Source of the DNA: Lateolabrax maculatus
Lineage: Eukaryota > Chordata > Actinopteri > Acropomatiformes > Lateolabracidae
NCBI GenBank assembly: GCA_031216445.1
Contig: CM062206.1
Coordinates: 10,890,001-10,954,000 of the forward strand
DNA: 64,000 nucleotides
Direction: 5' to 3'
Both the position numbers and the translations under genes were made by a program. The notes under the pieces were generated by a model. The model did not search any database. It was given only the letters and a program-made list of their open reading frames with translations, and was not told the DNA's origin. The stretch's first letter is position 1, and the number at the start of each line of letters is the position of its first letter. This document shows, one piece after another, positions 1 to 13,150 of this stretch.

Positions 1-3000
1 GACTTTGACTGGTTGCCCCAAGAGAGCAGAGTTTTACAACAGGCCAGAGGGGCTGTGTGAGCAGATGAGATTGCTGCAATTAGGCTTCTGACCTTGGGAA
101 AGTGTTAATGTATAGAATCAAGAAAAGACATACTGTATGTGGTGCTGATGTTCAAAATAGGAAAATCTGTTTTTATTATAGTTTTTACTTTGTATTTCCT
201 TGTTTCCATGTTTTTTCCCCTTTGTCCAAATCTGGAGTAACTAAATCCCTCTGCACTGCAGTGCTTTTCCCACTGTTAAATCTCACTGTTAGACCAGGGT
301 AACGTGTAGACTTCAAAGTGTCCCTCAACGTATTTCCATCTGCAAACAGTGGCAGTTGCATTTGCTAGGGTGGTGAAAAACTAATCTGCTGTGAATTGAT
401 CCTCTACCAGAGTGGGTGAAAGGCTTCACTGCTGGGCCCCTAAAAATAATTTTAAAATATATATATATATTTTTTAATCAGTTGTTTGTATCTTCCATTT
501 AAAAATGGGAGGGGAAATGTTAAACATATATAAACATATCCCTTAAGCCTGTCAGTAACACAGCAATCACAACCAATGACTTTGTTCACAACAGGCATCT
601 ATGTTTCATATGTGCATCAATTGCTCGGTCTCATCTTCTTCCTCCCCTGCTATATGTCATTCTCCACGAGAGAGACAGAAATACAGAGAAGATGGATATG
701 ATCAGGCTTATAGTCCTCATCTGAATCCATAATCACGGACTCAATATGTATTTTTCACTGCCTATTGCCGAGATGAGAGGCATATGTGCAGGTTAGGATT
801 CACTAACAGAGGCAACAAGGACCACAATCAAAACAAGTCAAATCCTTTTTTCGAACCCTTGAATTTCTTGCCCCCCTGCTTGCATGCTGTATGTTTTAAA
901 CTGATCAAATAAATAACAACACACACACCAAAAACATGGGAATATAACTGAGAGGGATTTCTTTCTTCTTGTAATATTCAAATGTGACTTTCCAGAAATA
1001 GCTTATTGTCAGCTTCATCCAGTTTAGCTCTCACTCATGAATAATTCAACGAAACATTTACAGGTGAGAATGAGCTCATCCACATACTCCTACAGTGCTG
1101 CATCAGAGGCAACAAAGATGCTAAAAAATAACACACCATACATACGTCCACAAACATCAAACACAAGCTCATAATCTATATGTACAACATCACATATGCT
1201 GGTGACACTGGCCCTGTTCAGACCCAGCATTAACATCCGTCCTGGGTGATCCGATCACAAGTGGACAGCTCTCTAGAGAGAGTGGACCAGTCCATGCCCG
1301 TCCCCCATTTACAGACACGCATGCTGTGTGTTCCCATAGTTAGAATATACATAAACTAGCCTATAGCCTACATTATGACCTAGATGGGAGAAAGGGGGGC
1401 AGCGAGGAGACTTAAACACTTTTCTCTGTCTGCTGTCTCAGTAGGAGAGTAAGGCCCTCCTTCTTCGACACACTTAGCCACTTAATGGGGCCTAGTCGGT
1501 GTGCTTGTGTGTGAGAGAGAGACACGTTAATCCTACCTCCCCTGCCACCAGCACCGCGACCACCTCACCAGCCACACTAGGCTCAGACACAGAGCATCCC
1601 GATTAAAGTCATTTGCCCAACACGTGAGCCCGTTATTTGGCAAAAGGCAGGGCTTCATGGGAAATGTCCTGTTGAGTTCAGGCCTTCATAAAATGAGCTG
1701 AGTGGTGCAGGTTTCTGGGTCAAGAGGATGAGAATTGTCATACCAGGTAAAAGCGCAGTCCTCTGGAATAACTTTTACTTTGCAAGGTTAAATTAACCAG
1801 TTTGAGCTTAAGTGGACTGAGCAACTGGGGTAGTCTGATCTGGTCTAATCTGGGCCGGGTTGTTCTGGGTCTGTCTGTTGACTGTCCCCTGCTCAGCCCT
1901 GCCAGTCTGTACCCAGAGGGCCTGTTATTTTGGGAGCTCAGCTGAGAAGAGATGACAACATCATGGACTGCTTAAGCTGCTTACATTTCCTCAAGCACTC
2001 CCAGTGCACCCTGGGATCTACACCCTTGTGATGCTGCTGTCACTGTTGCTCCGCATGCAGTGATTGCATGTTAACAGGCATTGTGTTACATGTGCACACA
2101 CAAAGCATTCAAATCTACAGACACACATACACTTCCATTTTGAGCAACATTCATATGGATGTGATGTCACAGGGAAGCATGTGACTACCTGATGAATGTG
2201 TGCAGATCAAGCAGAGTGCAAAACATCAGGACAAGTCAGTGAAGCTTGAAGATGAAAGAATCCCAGAAGACTATAGAGGGGAGTGGCTGGGGTAATGCAG
2301 AAGTGAGGTGATGGAGGGATGAGTGTGTGTGCTGAGGGAGGGGTTACAGGTAACAGACACAGGTCTCTGATGAATGAGGGCCCAATTTATCTGTGCTGTT
2401 AAGGCTCTTTTCTACAAGTACATAGGGAGGGGGCAGATATCCAGTGTTTAAATAGAATGACTGACTGTTTTTATTTAAAAAAAAAAGATATCAAATCACA
2501 TAGCTTTTTGTTTTTCTCTTCATGCATTTTTTTATTGTTCAACTTTTACTGCAGTTTAATTTTACTGCAGTCTTCGGCAGTTATAACTGCTCACCCTGCA
2601 CTTGTACAAACAGCCCCGAACCAAACAGCACAGACAGGCCGCCGTAAAACTTCTGGCCTGGGATATTACAAGCTCGTTGGCCAGCAGAGTGACATTAAAT
2701 TTGACAACATGAAATCTAAGTGTCGCTGAGGGAGGAAGAGGAGGAGTTAAGGGGTGTATTATTATGAGTCCAATGTTAAGAGGGTAAGTGGAAGTGATAG
2801 AAGGGAAAGTAGACGGGCAGAAAGATTTAAACCCTTTCTAAAAAAGGGAGTACTAATGTGCTGCTAGAAGTAGTTTGGTGTGATGAAAAAGAAGTAAGTG
2901 GTGTGAGGAGAGAGGAAAGGTGATTATAAAAAGTCTAGAGGAATTTCCAGAGGGTTATAAAAGTGGGCTTGTTATTGAAGCCATTTATAGAAAAATCTTT

Positions 3001-6000
3001 GGACAGGGTTACATAACTGATCATCCTTTCAGAATCAATAGACTATCATTGGAATACACTTGAATAAGACATTAACCTCTAACTGCAGGTAGTCATTTGC
3101 CAAAACTGCACAACTTGTTCTAGTCCTGCACAATTCCCAAGAGCTATGTAAATGTGTGTAACTATCAATTACCCTGCTAAGACCGCAAATAACGATGCAA
3201 TCCTTTTTTTAACTTGAGGGGAGACAGACAGTGAGATCAGTCGCAGGTTATCTGTGCAGACATTCATCAGCATTCAGACTGTTGCTTGCTCAGACAGCAT
3301 CCTACAGCACCCTTCAAAGTAGGAGAGACAGAGAGAAGCGAGAGGAGAGCAAGAGAGAGACAGAGAGAAACCCTCCAGCCAAAAGAGTTACGTGAAGTAA
3401 CCTCGCCCGACCGCGTGCACTGGCCTCTGCCATGCAAACTACGTACATACATACATTAGTCACACAGATCACAGGAGGATAATCACAAAGCTGTGTACAT
3501 TGAGTGGGTGCGGACATTCCTGCATTTTATCTGGTAAAAAGAAAAAGAAAGCTACCTGGATTTAGCTTTATGCCTTTACACCCAGTACTATACGCACTTA
3601 ACAGGGCAAGTCACTTTGAGTCTCCATGAAACCTTGTCTTCAACATTCAAAGGTAGAATATATCTTTTGCACTGAAAAAATATTAGAATACGGAATCTGA
3701 GATATAGCTGAAATGATGATTGTTTGAAATCCTGCTGTCCTGTTTTGATGAGTTACCTTTCATTTGTAGTAATCTGAAAGGTGATGTTGCGCCTCGAATG
3801 AGAACGAGCATGTGTAGATTGTTCTGCGTGTTACCACATGCTGTGACATCATTCACGCTACAACACATAAGTGCATCTGCATGCAAATGTTCATTTATAT
3901 ATTCACGCACAGAGTTTTTACGTTCTATGATCATGGACAGACATGCACACACTCATGTACTGTCTTCAGAATAAGTTTAAATTACCTGCCGGCTCTCCCT
4001 CTCCCTCCATGTTGTGTATTAGATGACTTGCAGGAGCATGTCCCCCCCCAACACTACCCAGACACACCAGATGGAAAAGCCATTAGGTCTATACTAGCTC
4101 ACACAACCCGTGCCTCTAAAGGTTTGAGTTTACACAGTTTGAGGTAAGGCTTCAAACACTGATCCTTCAAAATAAAAGCTAGGACTTGTCTTTCCGCAGC
4201 TATAATAGCTAAGAATATAGTATATAGGTGGTTCAACACAACACTAGGTGCCTGATTAGATTCCAAAATTTAAGTTTTAGGGGAGACAAATGTCCATAGA
4301 AACTTCTCAAAACACTCCTGCAACATAATTCATTTTTCCTTTGTCCATCTGTGTGCTCAGTATATTTCAGCCATTGTTTTGCCAAAATATGAGTCGCTTT
4401 ATTGGCCTCCTGAAGCCACACCAGTTTTAAGTGATTTTTTTGGCTCTTTTGAGTCTTTGCAACATACTGAACATACAGATGGAGAGTGAAAAAGCAGATT
4501 ATGCTGCAGGAGTGCTATCTGAATTTATTTGAACATTTTGTCATATTTTGATAATTTTCCAAGTGGAAAACTTGCTGCCATGGGATTGCATTCTAGCATA
4601 CTTGAATTCAAGCTGGCCACGGTCGCTGTTCTAGTAGTAGTTCAACTATTACATTTTTTAAAGGCACTTTTAAATATTATAGGACTCCATGTTCAATAGC
4701 AGAAAGAGAGATTATGAGGGGTGTTGTGCAACACTATAGCTCAATTTCTCCTTTAAATTGAGAAGCACTTAACTTTAAGAAACCTGTGTTGTCTATAACC
4801 TCCACAGGAACTCTGAGACCCCACACAACTGCCTGTTAACAAGCCCAACCTGGCAAGATTCAGCCACGTATAGGACAGCCTCAGCACTGCCTGTTCGAAA
4901 ATCTGCGACCATCGGGTCATTTTTCTTCAATTTTTCTGCTTTCATCTTCCCTTCAATCAGCAGGCAGGGTGCCGTGACACAACTACTCATTAGTAAGCAG
5001 CAGTGGGCAGGCGGAGATCGCTTTGCAAAGACAAACAACTTAATTAGTAGCAGCACAGCTTTAATAAGTTCAGCTCAAAATAGTTTAGAAAAGCGTGTGA
5101 GAAACATAACATCACCAGCACTGTAATTATGTCTGGGCTAGATTTGGATTTCACATTTAAAAGGGAGGGCACAATGATTGTGGCTGCGGTTTACTGAAGC
5201 TTTTACTATACTGTTGGTATTCTTCTGGATGTGGTGTCAGGAAGCCAAGCAGTGAAGAAACTGTTTAGATCATAATAACATGATCTTTTGATAATTGGCA
5301 TTCATCTATACTGAGCATGTGTAAACAGACAACCCTTATGTGTAAGTCACTTTTGAGCTTTTTTGATGATTTTTGTAGAACATTGTAAATCTGAGATATA
5401 TGCACCTGCAATGACAAACAATATCCTCCGCTGTGTTTTGTGTGTATGTATGTGTCTGTGTGTGTGTGTGTTACAGCCTTTTATTGATTTGTGTGTATAC
5501 TTTTGTGTATGCATTCATGCTCCAACTATGGAGCCAAAAGAGAAAAGCGCTGTGGTTCCTGTACACTCCCAGCTTTTTATCTGTCTCAAAATTTGCTACA
5601 AAAAGAACAAACACAGAGATGATTGAATAAAAAGGGGAAATTTGCATTGTGTCTTTCATTCAGTTTGCACTTGCAATCTGCTGGTAATTAGTGCCTAATT
5701 ATTAAGGGAGTGGCTTATTACACAACCAGGGACTTAAACTGGCTTCTAACGCACAGTTCACTGGGGTGAATTTGTCAGAACAGCAACGTCAGAATAGAAA
5801 TTATAATGTAGTGCTGCTGCATAAAGATAATTCATATTCCAAAACACAAAGGTCATAGTTCAGCTGCACGCAAGAAAATATTACTTAAGCTTTTATTACT
5901 CATAAAATTATAGTGAGATTAATGCAATTACAGCCAAGACATAAACATCAGAGAGGCAAAGACACTGCATGACTTGAAAGGGACAAGGTGTTTAGTTAGT

Positions 6001-6656
6001 AGGCTAACTGCTGTCAACTGCAGTTTATCCCGCTCATTTGAACTTTCTGAGGATATCATTATGTCTGATGTTCATTGCGAACAAAAGATCCATAAATCTG
6101 CACAGTATTCCTAGAAAAAAAGACGCTCCTTATAATTCCAGAACTTGCCTGAGAATCATCACGTTTTTCTCTTCAGTGTCAAAGTAATCCAGTGATGGTG
6201 GTCCGTCCATAAATGGGTACATTACAAACAGGAACTACTGAAGCTAATTTGGCACACGTTTCATGGTGCTAGTTTGTCAAAATGTGAAAAAATATAGTTT
6301 AAAAAAAAGGTGGGGCCCTTATCTAAAATTATGAAATGCATTGGCATAATAATTCACGAAAAGAACATAATCCATAAACTGTGCTACTGCAAATATAGTA
6401 ATAAAGAGCAACTCATAATGTGGCCGTTAAGTTAAATTCATGTTAATGTGAATTCCATGGGCTTTCACATGCATTTAAAGTAATGTGGTGCCATTAAGTT
6501 AAATGAAAAACCTGCTGAGCCAGTAGCACGTCGCAGCGATTAGTGTGTTGGTTTGGATGCCATCATGGGTCAGGTCACTTGCAGCAGCAGGGTTAGTGGT
6601 TATCGCAGAGTAGGCAGCTTGGTTAGCTTGCAGGGTGAGAGGAACTCATATACTTC

Positions 6657-6660
<4 letters not shown>

Positions 6661-6691
<31 letters not shown>
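6661..6691. repeat. (TG)n microsatellite
   Basis: About 15 uninterrupted TG units. A CA/CCCA-rich stretch follows at 6,795-6,845. The short frames translated here as Cys-Val runs are artefacts of the repeat. Confidence 0.95.
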
Positions 6692-6694
<3 letters not shown>

Positions 6695-9426
6695 GTATGG
6701 GTGAGACCCAGAGCCAAAGTCAAGAGACCGGTAGAGCAACTCGCAATGAAACTGAGCAGCCATCTGTCCCTCAGAGCTTTACAGCGTGGAGCGCACCCAC
6801 CCACCCACCCACACAGAAACACACAAACCCTACACACACACACTATACACAATCCCCAAATGCATTAAGCTGATGGAGACTGTGCATTTGTAGAGTAGCA
6901 CATTGTAAGCATCATGCTTCAACACTTCCTGAATGTACAAAATTTGTCGCTGCACCACTCTGAACATTCCTCAGAATCCCTGAATGAAAGAATGAATGGA
7001 TAAATTTGACAATGAAAAATGAATGTCCATGTTTTGTTTGGATGATAAGAACTTTTGGCAGTCTACTACCAAAGTGAAGCATCTGCTTTGTTGATGCATT
7101 ACAGCCATTTTCATTTGCACCAAGAAAGGTATTGTCGGGGGATGGGTAGAGGACGGAATTGTGCACCGCACGCTTGTTAACGCCTCAAACCGCCAATGGT
7201 TCAAAGAAAAATACACAATGACTGTTTAACAAAAATATGATTTTTTTTTTAAATTATTTTTTGCTTTTCTCTGTCTCACAGCTAAGGAGCCATGCAAGTG
7301 CTTTTTTTAATGGGTGTTATGACTGATTTTAGAGCAAGTGTGAGGACTGCCTCCACACAGTGTTAACAACACATTCTGTTCATCCTACCAAAAATGCCCA
7401 CAGAGTTCAAATACAGTTTCTTACACACTAACTTACAAAATCATCTCATAAAATTGTTGCAGCAGCATTGATGTATAAAAGTAATGACGTTCGCTGGATT
7501 GATTTTGTTAAAGGGCTGCTCAACTCAACACTTGGTATCGAGAATCATGCAGTAATATCAAATGTCTAGCTTTTGCAAGGATGTGCATGTTTTCACTGGT
7601 GCCATGAGCATGAAGTCATGTGCTATAATTATGTGGAAATGTGGGAGTGCATGTGAGTGTCTACAGATGTCCACATTTCCTAAATTATTCATGCTCCAGT
7701 GTGAATGTGTTACATTGTAAGTGCATGAAACCAGATGTGGGTAAGATTACACCATACTATTGTATAGATTCATATACTACTCTGACTACTCTGCAGCAAA
7801 GCAAGACAGTACAGCATCCCTCCTCTGTTCTGTCTGGTCAGTGCAGGTTCAACTCTGACAGACAGGACAGGAAAGTAAGAAGGAGCAGGAGAGAGGTTTT
7901 GGGAGAAGAGAGATGCAGCGTACAGGAGGCTATAGTAAACACAAACACTAGGGTTGCCACCTACTATTATATATAATAGTTAATCTATTAATTATTTGAA
8001 TTAATTGATTAATCAGTCTAAAAAGATGTCCTTCCAAACAACCCCAAACCCCATGACAGGTTTGCCTGGTTTGGTTAAGGGACTAATTGTACCTTTTGTA
8101 TGACACACACACACTCAAAATCATACATACATGCTGTATATAGAACCAACCATATACGCATAGCTCAGTACACAGAAGACTATCATCATACAAACACGAA
8201 GGAAAAAACTCAAATCTGGGCTATAAACAAACACCAGATGCCTTCCACTCTGATCTACAGAGTAAAGCCAAATACAAAGAGAACCCTGCAAAATCCTAAG
8301 AATACACTGGCAGACCAGACAGAGAACACATGAACACACATACTGTATATAGACATTCATACACAGACCATCATATGATAGTTGGGGGTTGCAGTATATT
8401 TACTGCATTGTTGACATGTTCTAAAAGTTGCTGTCATACAAAGGTTTTTGTGCTATGAATAGTACAACAAAGATTTGGAAAAATATATATATATAAAGAT
8501 TGTGTCTGTTGTGTAAGGCAGTGGAGAACAACTGAGCACTTGATTGCATAGCACAACAAATACAGGGACACGGCATAAATGTCAGATATACAAGGATTGG
8601 TTACTCACAACTATTGAGTATTAAGCAGTACTTTTATTTAGACCTGGTGTACTGAAGCTCATCTGCTCTATTCAAATTACATAGACTACTTTCTGAGAGG
8701 AATACAAACTGCTAAGATTACTATAAAAGGTATTAGTCAAGGAATTGAAGCAATTTAACATTGTCCCAGTCTAAATTTTCCACCATAACCTTTAAGCAAA
8801 GCTGAAGCGCTTTGTCGTTATTGCGTGTAACCTTTTCATCTCGCCTACAGCACTGTTCATCTTCTTTATGGTAGCCAGTTCTGCTGTTATGGATTACTGT
8901 TAGATCACTGACTGCCATCCCTCTCTCTCTCTCTCACACTCCCTCTCACACTGCCTCTCTTTGTCCCTTTGCTTCTCTCTCCATCTTGTTATCTTTCTCT
9001 CTCCGTACTGCAGTGTAGGCAGTGACTTGTCTCCTTTAATTACATTGAAAATGATGCGATCATTCACCACAGAGAATCTCACATGACATCTGACAAAACA
9101 AAAAGAAAAGTTTTTCAGGTAGGAAACTGAATCACACTGCAGTCTGGTTAAACGTCGACTGACTGCGAGGTTAAGTTAAGGTTTATGGGACTACAGCACC
9201 AGTGCATACCAATTTCAATCATTCTTCCAATATCAACTGTTTATTGCAACACCGCTAGTAAAAATGTGATTCTATGAGGCTAATATTTATAATTCTATGG
9301 TTTGTATCAGCAATGTTAGGAACCAAACGCTTATGCCAACAGATAGCAGAGTTTATACAAGGATGTTTATTGTTCTGACTGTTCAAGCTGGAATTTGCTT
9401 CTCCAGGCAGTTTATTTGTAGAAGTT

Positions 9427-9771
9427 AACATTAGGAGCCCTTTTTACACAGCCTGTTCAAAACGAGAATGATGCGCCGTTATTCCACCTCGCCTTCTGTA
9501 TAAAACGTACAACATTGTCGTTCCGCCGTTAACCCGGCAGTGGATGTAGTAACAAAGCCGAATCGACGTCTGTGTAAATGGGGGAGCCTGCTGGACAGGA
9601 CGCCGATGCTGTTTGGTTACACATCACGGCCCTTTTGCTTCGGAAACGTCAGCATGCTGGGGCGGCATTACGCCACGTTGTTTGGTTCGGTGGAAAAAAG
9701 CAAAGCCGGCATAATGACTGGCCTTCTTTACGGCATTATTGGGAGACCTCTGTGTAAAAAGGGCTAATGTT
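9427..9771. mobile_element. MITE-like element with about 22-bp terminal inverted repeats
   Basis: The left end reads AACATTAG-gag-CCCTTTTTACACAG, and the reverse complement of the right end reads AACATTAGCCCTTTTTACACAG. The ends are therefore near-identical inverted repeats differing by a 3-bp insertion, about 345 bp apart. The interior is clearly richer in GC and CpG than its surroundings and carries no transposase, as expected of a non-autonomous DNA transposon. I could not define a clean target duplication, because the outermost AACATTA may be repeat end or duplicated target. The family is not assigned. The 75-aa plus-strand frame inside it (9,540-9,767) is not a gene. Confidence 0.75.
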
Positions 9772-10379
9772 TCTCTGCTTGGAACCCCCCTACTGACAGG
9801 ACTTGGACCAACCAATCAGCTTCCGTTTAGTTTTTGTTTCGTTTTTTTTTAAGAGAAAGGCTGGTGATAGGCCAACTAAAATATGCTAAAACCACTGAAA
9901 TCACTATACAAACAAGCACTCAAAACACTAGATAAAAATTCAGAGCATTGCTATCACTGTCCAATTCTGTATCTGTATGTCCTGCTTGTTTGCAAAACTT
10001 CTATATGCATATGTCACTACTGCTTTCACTGTTTTTGAAATATATATATATATATATTATAGGTTATAAGACCTTGTAAGTAATTAAGACTTAATACAAG
10101 TGACATAGTGCTGTCATATAACTCATACAGTACACATCAGGTGTCAGATGCACAACATGTTCCTCTACCAAAACGCCAAAACACAGATAAACTGTGTAAT
10201 GTGCATACCACGTTTACAATGCCCACACAACACACACCTCCAGTCCTTTCACCAACACCATCCCAGAGGATCGCCCATTTACGGTTGCCTTCCCACCCTT
10301 TATTTTCTAATCAAGTGTGTCTCTCCATACGGACTCTCCCTCTCGGGCTCAGAGCATATGTTTGTGTGTGTGTGCATGT

Positions 10380-10660
10380 GTGATGGCGTTCACAGCACTG
10401 CGGCTCACAGCGCATCAAGAGCGCATGTTAGGAAGGCACCTTGGTATCCACCCCCCATGAGTGACGACTCCCGTGCTTAGTGGGGCTTTGTTGCCGTGGC
10501 AGCGTCTCATTATGTAAATGATGTATCCCTGATGAGAAGGAGGCAGGCGCAGCCATGATGTTCACTGCTCCAGACTGTGTAAAATTGGCTTCAGGGACCA
10601 GTGAAGGATCGTTGCTATATTTAGCAGTCATCTTAACAATGTCTTTCTCCCCCATTCTTT
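10380..10660. promoter_or_regulatory. Candidate conserved non-coding element in fgf13 intron
   Basis: This is a non-repetitive island of more balanced base composition inside an AT-rich intron. It contains an octamer-like POU site (ATTATGTAAATGA near 10,510). fgf13 is a developmental neuronal gene whose introns could hold enhancers. This rests only on composition and motif content; no alignment was possible. Chance is a real alternative. Confidence 0.25.
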
Positions 10661-12984
10661 TTCACATCCTCGAAACAGAAGGCCCACTTACATTTAACAC
10701 TTGCTTCATCGTTTTCACACAGTGAATACTAAAATATTACTGGAATTAACACATGTATAAAAGCACACACCCACATTTAATTTGAGAGGTTGGCACTTAC
10801 TACTTCAGGGTTTCATATATTGTGGTTTTAACCGTCTACCATTTAATCTAAATTTCTGTTGTATTCTTCTCCCTGTTGAATATTTCGCTCCGAATGTATT
10901 ATCCTTCAATCCTTTGTCCTTATCAATGCTGAATGAATAAACTTTCTCTGAGGAATGGTACTAATGGCTTTTTGCTATATATCATCTTTCATATTCCAGC
11001 TCAAGAGAAGCCAATACTAAGTGCCTCAGTCATTAAACGTGACCCAAAGACATGAAGCTAGACAGTATGTATATATGGCTTTAAATTAGGTGCAGTTATT
11101 TCTTTTTTCCCTTTCTTTATGTAATATCTATGATAGTATTTCAACTGTCTCTAAAGATGTTAGTAGTGATTATGTCCAGCTTCATTAGAGATCTAATCCA
11201 CACCAATATAGTTTGTGTTGACCCCTCCTCCCCAGAAACCTGGAAGCTTGAACAAACGCACTCTATTTCCTTCATCCTCAGCCTACACTTTAGAGACTGT
11301 CCACATATTCATTTAATGAAACAGCTATTTTGAGTGAGCAACCCAGAGATCAATATGGTCAACAGTATTAACCTTCAGAGCGCGCGCAGCTTGGAGAAGA
11401 TAGGGAAGTCTGTCAAGACCTTAATTAATGAGCAACGACTGAAATAGCTTACTGTACCTCACACATCCAACTCCTGCAATACTACATCCTCTCATCCAAA
11501 CAACTCAACAGCTAAACCTTATCGTCTATACAAATGTCTTTTACATGCAACTGTTTGGTATCAGCAACAACATTTTAGGCGAAACTTAACTTTTCTGGCC
11601 GCCATTTTAATTCCATTCATTGATTTGTAATACAAAATAGTTGCATATGAATGTAATGTACAGGTTGGGATGCGATGAAAAGTTTGGTGTCTCGACAACT
11701 GCCAAAATGCAGATAATGAGTCCAAGCCATTCCAGTTTATATAAAATATGTAACTGAATAGCTCTGCGTTAAGAAAATACAGCTTGCATCCCAATTTCCT
11801 TTAACGCTTTCTTATAATATTTTGTACCGTGTCCCATTGTGTTTTGTATAATATCCATGGATACAGGATTAGACAGTTTATCTTTTTATCTGCAACTCAA
11901 ACAAAATACAGAAATTCAAATGCAGTTTTCAGCCGACAGCAGCACTTTACAGACATGGTGCACCAGCACTATGTCATTAAAATAAATGCAAAACATCTAT
12001 ATCTTAAAACCGAACCTGCTCTGCTCACTCCTCACTGTCAGGGTGGATATCATTAACTGAAACTGCTGGCTGCTTTTTTTGTTTGTGCTGCCACACACTT
12101 CACTCACACACAACGCTGTGTGTTAACGAAGAGTTTCCAGGGTTTTCAAGAAGCAGTTGGTCATTTCTGACATTTGGCAGACCCACCATACATTATGACA
12201 AACAATGGATCAGGCTTGATAAAGCCATACAAGCCTCTTAAAAATACCTTTATCTTCCCTATCTCATCCATCCCAATCTATCAGTCCATCAGGTCAGCTC
12301 AGGACCTCCCTTCTGCTTTCTGCACTGAATTTTCTTCTCATATGCAGTGAGAGCCGCTGAGGTGGAACACTGATGCAAGCTGATGTGCAGCCCTGTTTGT
12401 AACTTGTGAAATGAGCTGCAGGATTGGGGAAGAGCAAGAAACGGGTAATCCTGTTAGCTATTCTCTGCATGTGTGCAGAGGGGATGGTAGTTTGCTGTTT
12501 GCTGGTGTCTTCCTTGTGAATCATCGCTACAGAGACTACAGCCTTGCTCAAAGTTAAGAAACTGCCAATCACTAGTATGCATTCTGCTCAAAACCGGAGG
12601 CAATCATTTGGCTTACCATCAGCACCACAAAGGCCTGCTGGCCAGTTAGACGCTGTCTCCAAGCCTGCTCTGCTCCAGCCTGTAGCTCCTGTTTATTACC
12701 CCTGGTCCAGCCTTATCGCCTCCCTTTCTTACCTCGCCTTAATCCCCTTTATAATTTTCACCAACTTTAATTAGTTCATGTCCACAGCAACTATTAATCC
12801 TGAGCATGATTTAAAATATAGAATCCAGCAGGCCATAAAACCTTTTGTACACTACATGATTTTGAGACCCTGACGTCACTCAGAAGCATTTCACCGATGA
12901 CGCACTGAAGAAGAGTAGTTATACGCACATCACGTAGGTGCAAAACTATCAGCAAGCAGCTGATAGTGTGAAAAAAGGGGTAAA

Positions 12985-13150
12985 GCCTGGACACACTCAC
13001 TCCGTGCCACTACAGTTATTGAAGACAATGTTTTGATCCTACTTGGATCTTTGTCAGGTCACAGTGTTTGAACAATGGGAACCACACCCGTATTTATACA
13101 TCATGCACACCAATAGGCTGACAAGCCCTATGATGGCAGGTGTGGTTAAC
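12985..13150 (-). repeat. Possible degenerate retroelement end (Penelope-like?)
   Basis: Read on the minus strand, this contains a motif of the form CCTGACAAAGATCC...AAAACATTGTCTTCAATAA followed by a GTAGTGGCACGGAGTGAGTG-type stretch. It resembles the 'CCTGATGAAGG...GAAACGTTGT...AATAAA' block common near the ends of fish retroelements, which I associate with Penelope-like elements. No reverse transcriptase or endonuclease remnant is visible beside it. The assignment is from memory of consensus style only. Confidence 0.3.

Noticed and set aside
6512..6660. Possible tRNA-derived SINE (GAGCCAGTAGCACGTCGCAG...)
   Set aside because: No convincing A and B boxes at the right spacing and no tail; left unassigned.
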